A stretch of DNA of 64,000 nucleotides from Methylocystis sp. (GCA_020252485.1 JADCCX010000024.1:95382-159381); one strand, 5' to 3'. Counted from the first letter of the stretch, positions 28,848-37,620 are shown. Notes: a model not told the origin generated them from the letters alone. Program-made: numbers and translations.

Positions 28848-29798
28848 ATGATGGCCTCAGCCTCAATTGTCACGCCGTCGGAGCCTGGCCTCTTCGAGCG
28901 GCTGAAGGTGAACCGCAACTGGCTGGGTTTCTGGTTCATGGTTCCGGCCATGATCTTCCTGTTGTTCTTTCTCGCCTGGCCTCTCCTGCTGGGCATGTGG
29001 ATGAGCATGACCGATATGCGCATCGGCCGCGGCGGAAGTTTTGTCGGCTTCGAGAACTACCAGTTTCTCCTCGACGACCGGGATTTCCTGCGGGCCACGG
29101 CCTTCACGCTGACCTATACGGCGGTCGCCTCGGTGTTCAAATTCGCCATCGGCCTCTATCTGGCCATCCTGCTCAACAACAATATGCCCTTCAAGGCGTT
29201 CATCCGCGCCATTGTGCTGATCCCCTTCATTGTGCCGACTGTGTTGTCGGCAGTGGCATTCTGGTGGATATTCGACACGCAGTTCTCGATCTTCACCTGG
29301 CTGCTGCAACAATGGGGATTCCTGGGGAAGGACCAGTTTATCAACTGGCTGGGCGATCCTTTCCTGGCGCAATGCAGCGTGATCTTCGCCAACATCTGGC
29401 GCGGCATCCCTTTCATCGCGATTACGCTGCTCGCCGGGCTTCAAACAGTGTCTCCTTCGCTCTACGAGGCCGCGACCTTAGACGGCGCGACGGGCTGGCA
29501 ACGTTTCCGCTTCGTGACCTACCCGCTGCTGACGCCGATCATCGCCGTGGTGATGACGTTTTCCGTGCTGTTCACATTCACCGATTTCCAGCTGATTTGG
29601 GCCATGACGCGCGGCGGCCCGGTCAACGCCACGCATCTGATGGCGACGCTTTCCTATCAGCGCGGCATTCTGGGCGGCCGGCTTGGCGAAGGCGCGGCCA
29701 TCGCCACTGCCATGGTGCCATTCCTGCTCGCCGCCATCATGATTTCCTGGTTCGGACTCCAGCGCCGCAAATGGCAGCAGGGAGAAAACAATGACTGA
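28848..29798 (+). CDS. ABC sugar-type permease 1
   Basis: 316-residue MalF/UgpA-class permease with a first membrane helix (WFMVPAMIFLLFFLAWPLLLG), a LNNNMPFKAFIRA segment, and the EAA loop LYEAATLDGATGWQRFRFVTYPLL near residues 205-228. Two adjacent ATGs start it. The last eight bases overlap the next permease, so the two are coupled. Confidence 0.93.
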   Translation: MMASASIVTPSEPGLFERLKVNRNWLGFWFMVPAMIFLLFFLAWPLLLGMWMSMTDMRIGRGGSFVGFENYQFLLDDRDFLRATAFTLTYTAVASVFKFAIGLYLAILLNNNMPFKAFIRAIVLIPFIVPTVLSAVAFWWIFDTQFSIFTWLLQQWGFLGKDQFINWLGDPFLAQCSVIFANIWRGIPFIAITLLAGLQTVSPSLYEAATLDGATGWQRFRFVTYPLLTPIIAVVMTFSVLFTFTDFQLIWAMTRGGPVNATHLMATLSYQRGILGGRLGEGAAIATAMVPFLLAAIMISWFGLQRRKWQQGENND

Positions 29799-30699
29799 CG
29801 CCACCATCAAGGCCAGCCGCCCCGCTGCCGGCATGACCGACCACAGCGAGGGAATGGCCTATCTCGAAACGCTGCCCCGCAAGGTGGTGACGGTTTACAT
29901 GCCGCTGGCCATCATCCTCGTCGTGCTGCTTTTCCCGTTTTACTGGATGGTCATTACGTCGATCAAACCAGACTCGCAGTTGCTCGACCTGGAGAATTCG
30001 AATCCGCTCTGGGTCAGTCAGCCAACCTTCCAGCATATCTACAAGCTGCTGTTCGAGAGCGCCTATCCGCGCTGGCTGATGACGACGATGATGGTGGCGA
30101 CGGCTGCGACCTTCCTGTCGATATTCGCCAGTGTGCTTGCGGCCTATGCGATAACGCGGATCCGCTACAAGGGGGCGGCGACGGTGGGCGGATTGATCTT
30201 CCTCGCCTATCTGGTTCCGCCGTCTATCCTGTTCATCCCGCTGTCCGCCGTGATCCATGCCTATGGCTTGTTCGACACGCCCTTTGCCCTGATCCTCACC
30301 TATCCGACGATCCTCATTCCCTTCTGCACCTGGCTGCTGATGGGTTACTTCAAGACCATTCCCTACGAACTTGAGGAATGCGCCTTGATGGATGGAGCGA
30401 GCCGCTGGCAAATCCTCCTCAAGATCGTGCTGCCGCTGGCCATACCGGGCCTGATATCCGCCTTCATCTTCGCATTCACATTGTGCTGGAACGAGTTCAT
30501 CTATGCGCTGACCTTCATCTCCTCGGACCACAACAAGACTGTGCCGGTGGCGATTATCTCCAATTTTGTTGATGGGGACATTTTCCGCTGGGGTTCCCTG
30601 ATGGCCGGCGCGCTGATCGGCTCCCTGCCCCTTGTCATCCTCTACGCATTCTTCGTCGAGCACTACGTCAGCGCGATGACGGGCGCGGTCAAGGAATGA
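29791..30699 (+). CDS. ABC sugar-type permease 2
   Basis: 302-residue MalG/UgpE-class permease with a predicted first helix MPLAIILVVLLFPFYWMVITS, several more helices, and the EAA loop LEECALMDGASRWQILLKIVLPL near residues 194-216. It overlaps the preceding permease by eight bases and the following dehydrogenase by four. That makes the import-plus-enzyme set one translationally coupled unit. Confidence 0.93.
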   Translation: MTDATIKASRPAAGMTDHSEGMAYLETLPRKVVTVYMPLAIILVVLLFPFYWMVITSIKPDSQLLDLENSNPLWVSQPTFQHIYKLLFESAYPRWLMTTMMVATAATFLSIFASVLAAYAITRIRYKGAATVGGLIFLAYLVPPSILFIPLSAVIHAYGLFDTPFALILTYPTILIPFCTWLLMGYFKTIPYELEECALMDGASRWQILLKIVLPLAIPGLISAFIFAFTLCWNEFIYALTFISSDHNKTVPVAIISNFVDGDIFRWGSLMAGALIGSLPLVILYAFFVEHYVSAMTGAVKE

Positions 30700-31571
30700 C
30701 GACGCTCGCCTTCGTCGGGCTGGGCGCCATGGGCCGCCCGATGGCGCGCCGGCTGCTCGGCGCTCCCGGCGCGATCGTCCGGGGCTTCGACATCAATCCG
30801 GCGTCGCTGGCGGAACTGGCCGCTGCCGGCGGCGTGCCCTGCGGGACAGCCGCCGCCGCGGCGGAAGGCGCCGAAGCGCTGCTGCTGATGGTCGTCAATG
30901 CCGATCAGGCCGAGCAGGTGCTGTTCGCGGATGGAGCGGCACTCGCGCTGGGTCACGGCAAGCTCGTCGTCCTGATGGCAACCTGCCCGCCGGAGCGGGT
31001 GAAGACGATCGGCGCCCGGCTCACGGATATGGGGATCGCCTTTCTCGATGCGCCGGTGTCGGGCGGCGTGGTCGGCGCCGAGGCCGGCACGCTGACGATC
31101 ATGGCGGGCGGACCCAAGGCGATCTTCGAGCGCGCCGCGCCTACCCTATCGCGGCTGGGCGACAAGCTGCGCCATGTGGGCCTCAACCATGGCGATGGTG
31201 CCGCGATGAAGACGGTCAACCAGCTGCTCTGCGGCGTCCATATCGCGGCTGCGGCCGAATGCGTGGCGCTCGCCGAGAAGCTCGGGCTCGACGGCAAGAC
31301 CGTGATCGAGATTCTGTCACAGTCCGCCGCCGGCTCGTGGATGCTCGCCAACCGTGGCCCGCGGATGGTGATGCATGATCCGCCCGTGACCAGCGCCGTC
31401 GATATTTTCGTCAAGGATATGGGCATCGTTCTGTCCGCCGGCGAGCAGGCGAAACTTGGCCTGCCGCTCTCGGCGCTCGCACGGCAGATGTTCCTGCAGG
31501 CTTCGGGGCTTGGCCTTGGCCGCGCCGACGACAGCCAGGTGATCGCGCTCTATCGCCAGCCGAAACACTGA
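30696..31571 (+). CDS. L-threonate-dehydrogenase-like / 3-hydroxyisobutyrate dehydrogenase family
   Basis: 291 residues. The Rossmann motif VGLGAMGRPMARRLL, the substrate motif FLDAPVSGGVVGAEAGTL and the proposed catalytic K172 (AAMKTVNQLL) place it in the beta-hydroxyacid dehydrogenase family. Members include LtnD, which oxidises L-threonate or D-erythronate to 2-oxo-tetronate. The link to LtnD rests on OtnK- and OtnC-like genes at 44.9-46.8 kb; glyoxylate or tartronate semialdehyde reductase is an alternative. It is the last gene of the ABC operon, with a four-base overlap. Confidence 0.8.
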   Translation: MTTLAFVGLGAMGRPMARRLLGAPGAIVRGFDINPASLAELAAAGGVPCGTAAAAAEGAEALLLMVVNADQAEQVLFADGAALALGHGKLVVLMATCPPERVKTIGARLTDMGIAFLDAPVSGGVVGAEAGTLTIMAGGPKAIFERAAPTLSRLGDKLRHVGLNHGDGAAMKTVNQLLCGVHIAAAAECVALAEKLGLDGKTVIEILSQSAAGSWMLANRGPRMVMHDPPVTSAVDIFVKDMGIVLSAGEQAKLGLPLSALARQMFLQASGLGLGRADDSQVIALYRQPKH

Positions 31572-31628
31572 TTTCGTTTCGGGCGCGGAAGGATTGTCAG
31601 GATACTGAAAAGCGCATTTGCTCCACTG

Positions 31629-31756
31629 TCATTGCGAGCGCAGCGAAGCAATCCAGTCCGGACTCGCAGGTTCTGAGCAGGATTTTTGGTGTTTCTTCCG
31701 CTTTCGACGGATCAAGATCTGGATTGCTTCGTCGCTGTCGCTCCTCGCAAAGACGG
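31629..31756. repeat. Dispersed inverted-repeat element (copy A)
   Basis: The left arm TCATTGCGAGCGCAGCGAAG continues to CAATCCAG (31629-31656), and the right arm CTGGATTGCTTCGTCGC... runs to CGCAAAGACGG (31719-31756). The arms are near-complementary and flank a variable centre of about 62 bases. The same arms occur at 52411-52542 and, degraded, near 24.4 kb. This type of 'cattgcgagc/gcaatcc' element is scattered through many proteobacterial genomes between genes. Confidence 0.75.
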
Positions 31757-31793
31757 TTTCGGCCTGCCTCGGCAATCTGTTACAGCGCTCCCC

Positions 31794-32183
31794 ATGCCTG
31801 CGCCCCGCCTCGTCCAGCAAATCATCGCCTTCACCGGCGTCGGCGTTGTCGCGGCGATCATTCATTACGGCCTGCTGCTGGGCCTTGTGGAGCTTGGCGG
31901 GTGGCAGCCCGTCCCGGCGACGCTTGTCGGCTATATCGGCGGCGGTTTGGTCTCCTATTGGCTGAACCGATCGCTGACCTATGCCAGCGACCGGCCGCAC
32001 AGCGAGGCTGGCTGGCGCTTCGCAGTAGTGGCGGGTGTGGGCTTTCTCATCACTTTCGGCGTGATGTCCGGCCTCGTCGGGCGGCTGGGGCTTCCCTATT
32101 TTCCCTCGCAGATCGCGACCACATTGGTGGTGCTCGTCTGGAGCTTCCTGGCGCACAAATACTGGAGCTTCGGGCGAAGCTGA
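31794..32183 (+). CDS. GtrA-like membrane protein
   Basis: 129 residues with four predicted membrane helices (IIAFTGVGVVAAIIHYGLLLG; ATLVGYIGGGLVSYWLNR; FAVVAGVGFLITFGVMSGL; IATTLVVLVWSFLAHKYW). The SYWLNRSLTY and HKYWSFGR motifs are characteristic of GtrA/DPMS1-like flippases, which help move lipid-linked sugars across the membrane. I chose the ATG at 31794; longer frames run into the repeat element. It converges on a methyltransferase gene 11 bases away. Confidence 0.85.
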   Translation: MPAPRLVQQIIAFTGVGVVAAIIHYGLLLGLVELGGWQPVPATLVGYIGGGLVSYWLNRSLTYASDRPHSEAGWRFAVVAGVGFLITFGVMSGLVGRLGLPYFPSQIATTLVVLVWSFLAHKYWSFGRS

Positions 32184-32194
32184 TCCCGTTCTGC

Positions 32195-32890
32195 TCAGGG
32201 CGCCAGCTTCGCCACGAAGGTCATGCGCGCCTGGTTATGGCCGAAGTTGGGGCGATAGCGCTCTGCTGTGAAGCCGTGGCGCGAGAGCATGGCGAGAAAA
32301 TCGTATTCGCCATGCGTGGTGAAGCCGAGGTCACCCCTGAGCTTGCGGTAATCGGAGAGCAAGGTGCGGGCGATGCCGGCCAGCGCCGCACCCAGGAAGC
32401 CGCCCCTGAAGGAGAACGAAAGCAGCGCCAGCGCATCGGTGGCCGGGCTGACATCAGGCGGCACGACATCGGCAATCACGAGCCGGCCTTCGGGCTTCAG
32501 CAGCCGGCGCCAGAGGCTCAGCAGGTCAAGCAGCTGTTCGATGGTCAGATATTGCAGCACCGAGTTCACGACGATGAGATCATAGGCGGCATCTGCGGTG
32601 GCGGCGGTCTTCTCCGGGCTCTCCACAATGATCGTGGGGATGGCCTTCACCCGTTCAGCCAGCTTGTCGCGGACCGCAGGGGCCGCGTCCGAGCAGATAA
32701 GCCGCGCGCAAAGTCTGGCGACATCCTCGGCGTAAAGCGCCTCGCCGCAGCCGTAATCCAGAACAATGGCATTCTTCGATTTGATGTGACGCGCGAAGTC
32801 CCGCGCGATGCCGGCAGCATGCAGGAGCTTGTGGCGGTCGCTCACATAGATCGGATGGTCCGTATTCCAGTAATCGACCCAGCTTGCCAT
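32195..32890 (-). CDS. Class I SAM-dependent methyltransferase
   Basis: 231 residues. SAM-binding motif I VLDYGCGEA near residues 44-52, the acidic motif LICSDAAP, and a post-motif VVNSVLQYLTIEQLLDLLSLWRRLLKPEGRLVI (given in part) show a Rossmann-type methyltransferase. The GFTTHGEYDF and C-terminal FGHNQARMTFVA parts resemble small-molecule or lipid-linked methyltransferases, but no substrate can be named. It starts four bases before carA ends, in the same direction, so it probably shares the carA transcript. Confidence 0.82.
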   Translation of the reverse strand: MASWVDYWNTDHPIYVSDRHKLLHAAGIARDFARHIKSKNAIVLDYGCGEALYAEDVARLCARLICSDAAPAVRDKLAERVKAIPTIIVESPEKTAATADAAYDLIVVNSVLQYLTIEQLLDLLSLWRRLLKPEGRLVIADVVPPDVSPATDALALLSFSFRGGFLGAALAGIARTLLSDYRKLRGDLGFTTHGEYDFLAMLSRHGFTAERYRPNFGHNQARMTFVAKLAP

Positions 32891-32894
32891 CAGC

Positions 32895-34103
32895 TCACGC
32901 CGCGACCCTGGCGTTGACCATCATCGCGACAAAGCGATCGAAGAGGTAGTGGCTGTCACGCGGGCCAGGCGACGCCTCCGGGTGGTGCTGCACCGAGAAA
33001 GCCGGCCGATCGGTGAGTTCGATGCCGCAATTGGAGCCATCGAAGAGCGACTTGTGCGTTTCCCTGGCGTTGGCCGGAAGCGTCGCCGCATCGACAGCGA
33101 AGCCGTGGTTCATGGAGACGATCTCCACCTTGTCGGTGGTGTAATCCATCACTGGATGATTGGCGCCGTGATGGCCCTGCTTCATCTTCATGGTGCGGGC
33201 GCCGATGGCGAGCGCCAGCATCTGATGACCGAGGCAGATGCAGAAGGTCGGGATTTTCCTGTCAAGGAGCTCCCGGATGACAGGCACTGCATATTCACCC
33301 GTCGCCGCAGGGTCGCCGGGACCATTGGCGAGGAAGACGCCATCGGGCTTCAATGCGAGAATCTCTTCGGCGGAAGCTATGGGCGGAACCACCGTCACCG
33401 TGCAGCCGCGCTGGACCAGCAGGCGCAGGATGTTGCGCTTCACGCCGTAGTCGATCGCGACCACATGAAAATTGGAGTTCTCTTGTTGCCCGAAGGCGCC
33501 TTTCTCCCAATCCCAATCGCTTTCGCTCCAGCCGTAGCGCTGGCTGCCCGTCACCAGCGGCACAAGGTCGAGGCCTGCCATGGAAGGCAGCGCCTTCGCT
33601 TTCGCGTGCAGTGCCGCAAGGTCGAAGACGCCATCCGGATGGTGGGAGATCATCGCATTCGGCATGCCCTTGTCGCGGATCAGCGCTGTCATGGCGCGGG
33701 TATCGGCACCCGCGAGGCCGATGATGCCGCGCGCCTTCAGCCAGGCGTCGAGGTGGCGGGTGGAGCGGTAGTTGGACGGCGAGGTGACGCCCGCGTGGAG
33801 CACGATTCCGCGCGTGCCGGTCGCCGCAGCCATGTTAACCGTCTCGATGTCGTGGTCGTTGACGCCGACATTGCCGATGTGGGGGAAGGTGAAGGTGATG
33901 ATCTGCCCGGCATAGGAAGGGTCGGTGATGATCTCCTGATAACCGGTCATGGCGGTGTTGAAGCACACTTCGCCCGCAGCCTCTCCCGTCGCGCCGAGGC
34001 CCATGCCCTCGATGATGGTTCCATCGGCGAGCACAAGCACGCCAGTCGTCTTGGGCTCGGTCCAGGCCGATCCAGTTGAGGCTTGCTGATTGATCCCGGT
34101 CAT
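32895..34103 (-). CDS. carA: Carbamoyl-phosphate synthase small subunit
   Basis: 402 residues. The glutaminase subunit supplies ammonia to CarB for arginine and pyrimidine synthesis. The N-terminal domain has GEVCFNTAMTGYQEIITDPS; the class I amidotransferase domain has the nucleophile C290 in CICLGHQ and the His/Glu pair H374 and E376 in HHPEA. carB is not within this window next to carA, so the genes are separated as in several rhizobial genomes. The divergent neighbour is a GatB/YqeY protein. Confidence 0.97.
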   Translation of the reverse strand: MTGINQQASTGSAWTEPKTTGVLVLADGTIIEGMGLGATGEAAGEVCFNTAMTGYQEIITDPSYAGQIITFTFPHIGNVGVNDHDIETVNMAAATGTRGIVLHAGVTSPSNYRSTRHLDAWLKARGIIGLAGADTRAMTALIRDKGMPNAMISHHPDGVFDLAALHAKAKALPSMAGLDLVPLVTGSQRYGWSESDWDWEKGAFGQQENSNFHVVAIDYGVKRNILRLLVQRGCTVTVVPPIASAEEILALKPDGVFLANGPGDPAATGEYAVPVIRELLDRKIPTFCICLGHQMLALAIGARTMKMKQGHHGANHPVMDYTTDKVEIVSMNHGFAVDAATLPANARETHKSLFDGSNCGIELTDRPAFSVQHHPEASPGPRDSHYLFDRFVAMMVNARVAA

Positions 34104-34244
34104 TCTATGCCCTCGCGCGCCAGCCGTTCCGCGCGGATCGCCCGCCGCGGTGCTGGTCGAGACAGATTTCTGGCTAGGTGGCGGTGTTAGGCGAGACGCC
34201 CGGCATGGTCAACCGGTCCACGGCATTCCTGAAGGGATAAAGCG

Positions 34245-34703
34245 ATGAGCCTGCGTGATACGCTGATGGAAGATGTCAAAACCGCCATGAAGGCGGGCGA
34301 AAAGGCGAAACTCTCCACGATCCGCATGATCCAGGCGGCGCTGAAGGACAAGGATATCGAAGCCCGCGGCCTCGGCAAGGGCCAGCTGACGGACGACGAT
34401 ATCCTGGCCCTGATGCAGAAGATGGTGAAGCAGCGCCAGGAATCGATCGCCATCTACACGCAAGCCGGACGCAATGAGCTGGCGGCGGGAGAGCAGGCCG
34501 AGGTCGAGGTCATCAATCATTACCTGCCGCGCCAGATGGACGAGCCGGCCATCAAGGCCGCGATCGCCGCAACAATCGCCGAAACGGACGCGGCCTCGAT
34601 GAAGGACATGGGCAAGGTCGTGGCAGGCCTGAAGGCCAGATACGCGGGGCAGATGGATTTCGCCAAGGCGAGCCAGCTTGTTAAGGCGGCTCTGAGCGGC
34701 TGA
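34245..34703 (+). CDS. GatB/YqeY domain protein
   Basis: 152 residues matching the YqeY family: LRDTLMEDVKTAMKAGEKAKLSTIRMIQAA at the N-terminus (split MKAGEK / KLSTIRMIQAA), the KQRQESIAIY helix and the C-terminal DMGKVVAGLKARYAGQMDFAKASQLVK tail-like module seen in GatB. The family may act on aminoacyl-tRNA or tRNA binding, but the role is not settled. AAGGGA lies upstream. Divergent from carA, an order conserved in many alphaproteobacteria, and ended by a terminator. Confidence 0.92.
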   Translation: MSLRDTLMEDVKTAMKAGEKAKLSTIRMIQAALKDKDIEARGLGKGQLTDDDILALMQKMVKQRQESIAIYTQAGRNELAAGEQAEVEVINHYLPRQMDEPAIKAAIAATIAETDAASMKDMGKVVAGLKARYAGQMDFAKASQLVKAALSG

Positions 34704-34729
34704 GCCGGCTTACGGAAACCGGCTTTTTT
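34703..34729 (+). terminator. Rho-independent terminator after YqeY
   Basis: Six-base stem AGCCGG/CCGGCT (34703-34708 with 34719-34724), ten-base loop, followed by T to 34729. It begins at the last base of the stop codon. Confidence 0.75.
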
Positions 34730-34807
34730 GCAGGGGCCGGACAGCTTGTCGCATCTTTGTCATGTGGCCTCGCCATTGAATCCATCGCTGGCAATGCTTC
34801 GGGAGCC

Positions 34808-35287
34808 ATGGCTATGGCCAAAGACAGGTTGATCGACCCGATAGGGCAGGCGCTCACGCTGGCGGCGCGCAGACACCGCGCGCGCACTGCGTCCCTGCTG
34901 GTCGAACTCGGGCTTTTCCCTGGACAGGACCGGGTGCTGCAATCGCTCTCGGAAAACGAGAGCCTGACCATGACGGCCATCGCCGACGAACTCAGGGTCA
35001 AGCCGCCGACGGCATCGAAGATGGTTAGCCGCATGGCGGCGCAGGGCCTGCTTGAGCGCAAGGGCAAGGACGATGACGCGCGGCTCGTTGTTGTCTCCAT
35101 CACGCCCGAAGGCCAGGGACGCATCGAACAGCTCAAGAAGATCGCCAAGCGGATGGAGAAGGATTCGCTTGCCGGTCTCGACGACAAGGATATCCGCCGC
35201 CTCCGCCGGCTGCTCAAGAAGGTCGCCCGCAATCTGGGCGACGGCAGCGCCCCCGTCGAGGCGGAAGACGCTGACTTGGACCTCTAG
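34808..35287 (+). CDS. MarR-family transcriptional regulator
   Basis: 159 residues from the ATG at 34808, which has GGGAG six bases upstream; an in-frame start at 34757 lacks one. The winged-helix core reads LTMTAIADELRVKPPTASKMVSRMAAQGLLERK, with the wing DDDARLVVVSITPEG. This is the MarR pattern of phenolic- or oxidant-responsive repressors. The acidic tail (AEDADLDL) is unusual. No divergent target gene is adjacent, and it follows the YqeY terminator, so it is likely monocistronic. Confidence 0.88.
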   Translation: MAMAKDRLIDPIGQALTLAARRHRARTASLLVELGLFPGQDRVLQSLSENESLTMTAIADELRVKPPTASKMVSRMAAQGLLERKGKDDDARLVVVSITPEGQGRIEQLKKIAKRMEKDSLAGLDDKDIRRLRRLLKKVARNLGDGSAPVEAEDADLDL

Positions 35288-35654
35288 TCTCTGAACCCCA
35301 TCAATTGCCTGCCCCTTTATGAATTCACGGCTTGGCGTTTGCTCTAACCGGCGCCCGGAGACGGGATCGCGGCAACGCCTCGCACATCGCAAAGCGTCAC
35401 TCTGTCAAGACCAGTCGTTGGCCGTCATGGCCGAATATTGAGTCTGGCCCAGAGGTCAGGACCAGCTTTTTCACAGATTAAAGCGCTGCTCCCGCGGTAT
35501 CGAACATGCGGCTCCGCCACGCCTGACGGGCGATCTGCATGGTTAAGGGTTAACCTTAACCTCCGCTTAGTCATTTGCTGGCATGGTCAGGTTTGTTGGC
35601 ATCAATGCCGGGCCGTTGCGTATTCTGGTCTGGCCACACAAGGGACTCAAGGCA
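35288..35654. other. Intergenic region, 367 bases
   Basis: No coding frame with support. It is less GC-rich than the surroundings. The notable content is a TTAA-rich motif at 35541-35562, about 95 bases before the outer-membrane protein start, so the promoter of that gene probably lies here. No terminator was seen for the MarR gene. Confidence 0.6.
35541..35562 (+). promoter_or_regulatory. TTAA-rich near-palindrome upstream of OMP gene 1
   Basis: GGTTAAGGGTTAACCTTAAC is nearly self-complementary, with three TTAA cores. It shares TTAAGG(G)TTAA with the element before the second outer-membrane gene. TTAACC is like a CtrA half-site, but the spacing does not match the canonical TTAA-N7-TTAAC. 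Confidence 0.45.
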
Positions 35655-36593
35655 ATGAGCAACCTCAAGATTCTTGCAGTCGCGGGTTTCGTGCTTTCGG
35701 GAGCAGCAAGCGTCGCCTCGGCGGCTGATCTTGGCCATCCTCGTCCTGCCGGCCTGCCGCCCATCCCGGTTGCGGCCCCGATCGGCGAGACGACTGGATG
35801 GTATCTGCGGGGCGACATCGGCATCGCTTACCAGAATTCCAATCCCGAAATCGTCGACAACCGCTTCACACCGACGACCGTCGGCCTCCACAACTTCAGC
35901 ATGTCGAATCCCGGGTTCGTCGGCATCGGCGCCGGCTATCAGATCAACAGCTGGCTGCGCGGCGACATCACCGGCGAATACCGGCTGCAGTCCCGCTTCG
36001 GTTTCACTGACAAGTATTGCTTCGGCGATAACGGCGGCCTGCCGGTGGCGACACCGGGCATCGCCTGCTCAGTCGGCCCTGCGTTCACGGGCCAGGATAG
36101 CCGGAACTTCTACACCGGCCGTGTTGCCTCGCTGCTCTTCCTCGCCAATGCCTATGTCGACCTCGGCACCTGGTCCGGCTTCACACCCTTCCTCGGCGCG
36201 GGCATAGGTTTCGCCCAGCACAAATTCTCGAATCTTGTCGATACGGGCATCTCCGAAAACTACTTCCTTGGCGTCAATGTTGGCACCAGTGGCGTTGCGC
36301 CGACCACGTTTGCGGATAAGACGACCAGCAATTTCGCCTGGGCCTTGATGGCCGGCGTCGCCTACGATCTTTCTCCGGCCTACAAGATCGAGGTCGCGTA
36401 CCGCTATCTGAACATGGGCAAGGGCTCGCAATCGCTGGCTTGCGGCGGCCCGACCTGCGGGGACTCAATCAATTACAAGGACATTGATGCGCATGAGTTC
36501 AAGATCGGACTGCGCTGGATGCTCGGCGGCCCCGCTTATGCTCCCGTTCCGACCGACCTTCCGCCCGAGCCGCGCCTGGTCAAGAAATATTGA
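35655..36593 (+). CDS. Outer-membrane beta-barrel protein (Omp25-like) 1
   Basis: 312 residues from the ATG at 35655 with a Sec signal (LKILAVAGFVLSGAASVASA, cleavage after ASA). The mature protein has alternating beta strands (GWYLRGDIGIAYQ, FVGIGAGYQINSWLRGDITGEYR, TPFLGAGIGFAQHKF, AWALMAGVAYDL, KIEVAYRYLNMG) and ends in a C-terminal strand near the end (EFKIGLRWML), followed by a short Pro-rich tail ending KKY. A Pro-rich stretch at the mature N-terminus (RPAGLPPIPVAAP) is typical of rhizobial Omp25-type proteins. It is followed by a strong terminator and a second OMP gene. Confidence 0.87.
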   Translation: MSNLKILAVAGFVLSGAASVASAADLGHPRPAGLPPIPVAAPIGETTGWYLRGDIGIAYQNSNPEIVDNRFTPTTVGLHNFSMSNPGFVGIGAGYQINSWLRGDITGEYRLQSRFGFTDKYCFGDNGGLPVATPGIACSVGPAFTGQDSRNFYTGRVASLLFLANAYVDLGTWSGFTPFLGAGIGFAQHKFSNLVDTGISENYFLGVNVGTSGVAPTTFADKTTSNFAWALMAGVAYDLSPAYKIEVAYRYLNMGKGSQSLACGGPTCGDSINYKDIDAHEFKIGLRWMLGGPAYAPVPTDLPPEPRLVKKY

Positions 36594-36616
36594 TTGCCGC
36601 CACCCTGATCCGATGC

Positions 36617-36644
36617 AAAAGCCCGGCGCAAGCCGGGCTTTTTT
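36617..36644 (+). terminator. Rho-independent terminator between the two OMP genes
   Basis: Eleven-base stem AAAAGCCCGGC/GCCGGGCTTTT (36617-36627 with 36632-36642), GCAA tetraloop, T tract to 36644. It could work in both directions because of the flanking A run. Confidence 0.9.
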
Positions 36645-36680
36645 GTAAGGCGCACGAAAATCCCCAGTCTGATAACTGAA

Positions 36681-36694
36681 TGTTAAGGTTAATC
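36681..36694 (+). promoter_or_regulatory. TTAAGGTTAA element upstream of OMP gene 2
   Basis: TGTTAAGGTTAATC lies 60 bases before the start codon and shares its core with the element before the first outer-membrane gene. Possible regulator site; no factor can be named with confidence. Confidence 0.4.
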
Positions 36695-36753
36695 AATGAT
36701 GATTGCTCATGGCCGGCAAGGGTTCATCGCCGGTGTGTGTCGGAGATCACTCC

Positions 36754-37620
36754 ATGCGTTATTCCTTTGCCCTCCTCGGTATCGTCGGCATCGTCGGCCT
36801 GTCGGGCCCCGCCCTTTCCGCCGATCCGTCGTCCACTCCCGTCCTGCGTGGGGCCTTGCCGCTCGCCGAACCGATCTTTGACTGGAGCGGCTTCTACGCC
36901 GGCGGCGCGGCGGCTTACGCGTACGGCAATCTCACCCGCAATCGCTTGCGGCTCGGTCCTTCGCTAACGCAGATTGTGGCCGGCAGCACCGTCGAGCAAA
37001 GCATCCTGCAACTGCCGCTCACGACCTCAGGTCAGAACCAGAATGGATCAACGGCCTTCGGGATATTCGCTGGCTACAATACCGCGGTTGACGACATGGT
37101 TGTCGGCATTGAAGCCGATTACTACAGATCGCAGATCACGGGGACGAACTCGGGGTTCGGCAGCGGCCAGACCGTACCCCAGGCAGTCGGCCCGCTCACC
37201 GTCTTTGAAAGCTGGTCCGCGACAACGTCTGCAAGAGTCAAAATCACGGATTACGGCAGCGTGAGGGGACGCATTGGCTACGCCTGGGGCAATCTCTTGC
37301 CCTACCTGACGGCAGGCGTCGCCGTGGCACGCATGAGCTTCTCGGATTCCGCTACGGTCGACGCAACATTCACTGAGATTGATTCGAGCACTGTGCCGGC
37401 AACACGAACCACGGGTGTCGTTGACTTCAACCCGAACAGCTACACGACCCGCGTCGGGACGAGTGTGCAATTCGGCTATGCGCTGGGCGCCGGCATCGAC
37501 TGGGCGGTCACCTCGAACATCTTCCTGCGCGCCGAATTGTCCCATATGCGCTTCGGCAATATCAACGGCTTCGATATCGCGATCAACAGCGCCAGGGTCG
37601 GCGGCGGCTTGAAGTTCTGA
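36754..37620 (+). CDS. Outer-membrane beta-barrel protein (Omp31/Omp25-like) 2
   Basis: 288 residues from the ATG at 36754 with GGAG upstream and a Sec signal (MRYSFALLGIVGIVGLSG, cleavage near ALSA). The mature N-terminus FDWSGFYAGGAAAYAYGN is the rhizobial Omp31-type signature, and strands such as SARVKITDYGSVRGRIGYAWG and FLRAELSHMRFGNI follow. The final strand ends ARVGGGLKF, with the terminal Phe required for barrel assembly. It is a paralog in layout, but not a close copy, of the preceding OMP. Confidence 0.9.
   Translation: MRYSFALLGIVGIVGLSGPALSADPSSTPVLRGALPLAEPIFDWSGFYAGGAAAYAYGNLTRNRLRLGPSLTQIVAGSTVEQSILQLPLTTSGQNQNGSTAFGIFAGYNTAVDDMVVGIEADYYRSQITGTNSGFGSGQTVPQAVGPLTVFESWSATTSARVKITDYGSVRGRIGYAWGNLLPYLTAGVAVARMSFSDSATVDATFTEIDSSTVPATRTTGVVDFNPNSYTTRVGTSVQFGYALGAGIDWAVTSNIFLRAELSHMRFGNINGFDIAINSARVGGGLKF

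Noticed and set aside
35541..35562. Canonical CtrA box
   Set aside because: The TTAA cores are separated by 3 and 2 bases (9 between the outer pair), not the 7 of the full TTAA-N7-TTAAC site; I retain it only as a shared motif.
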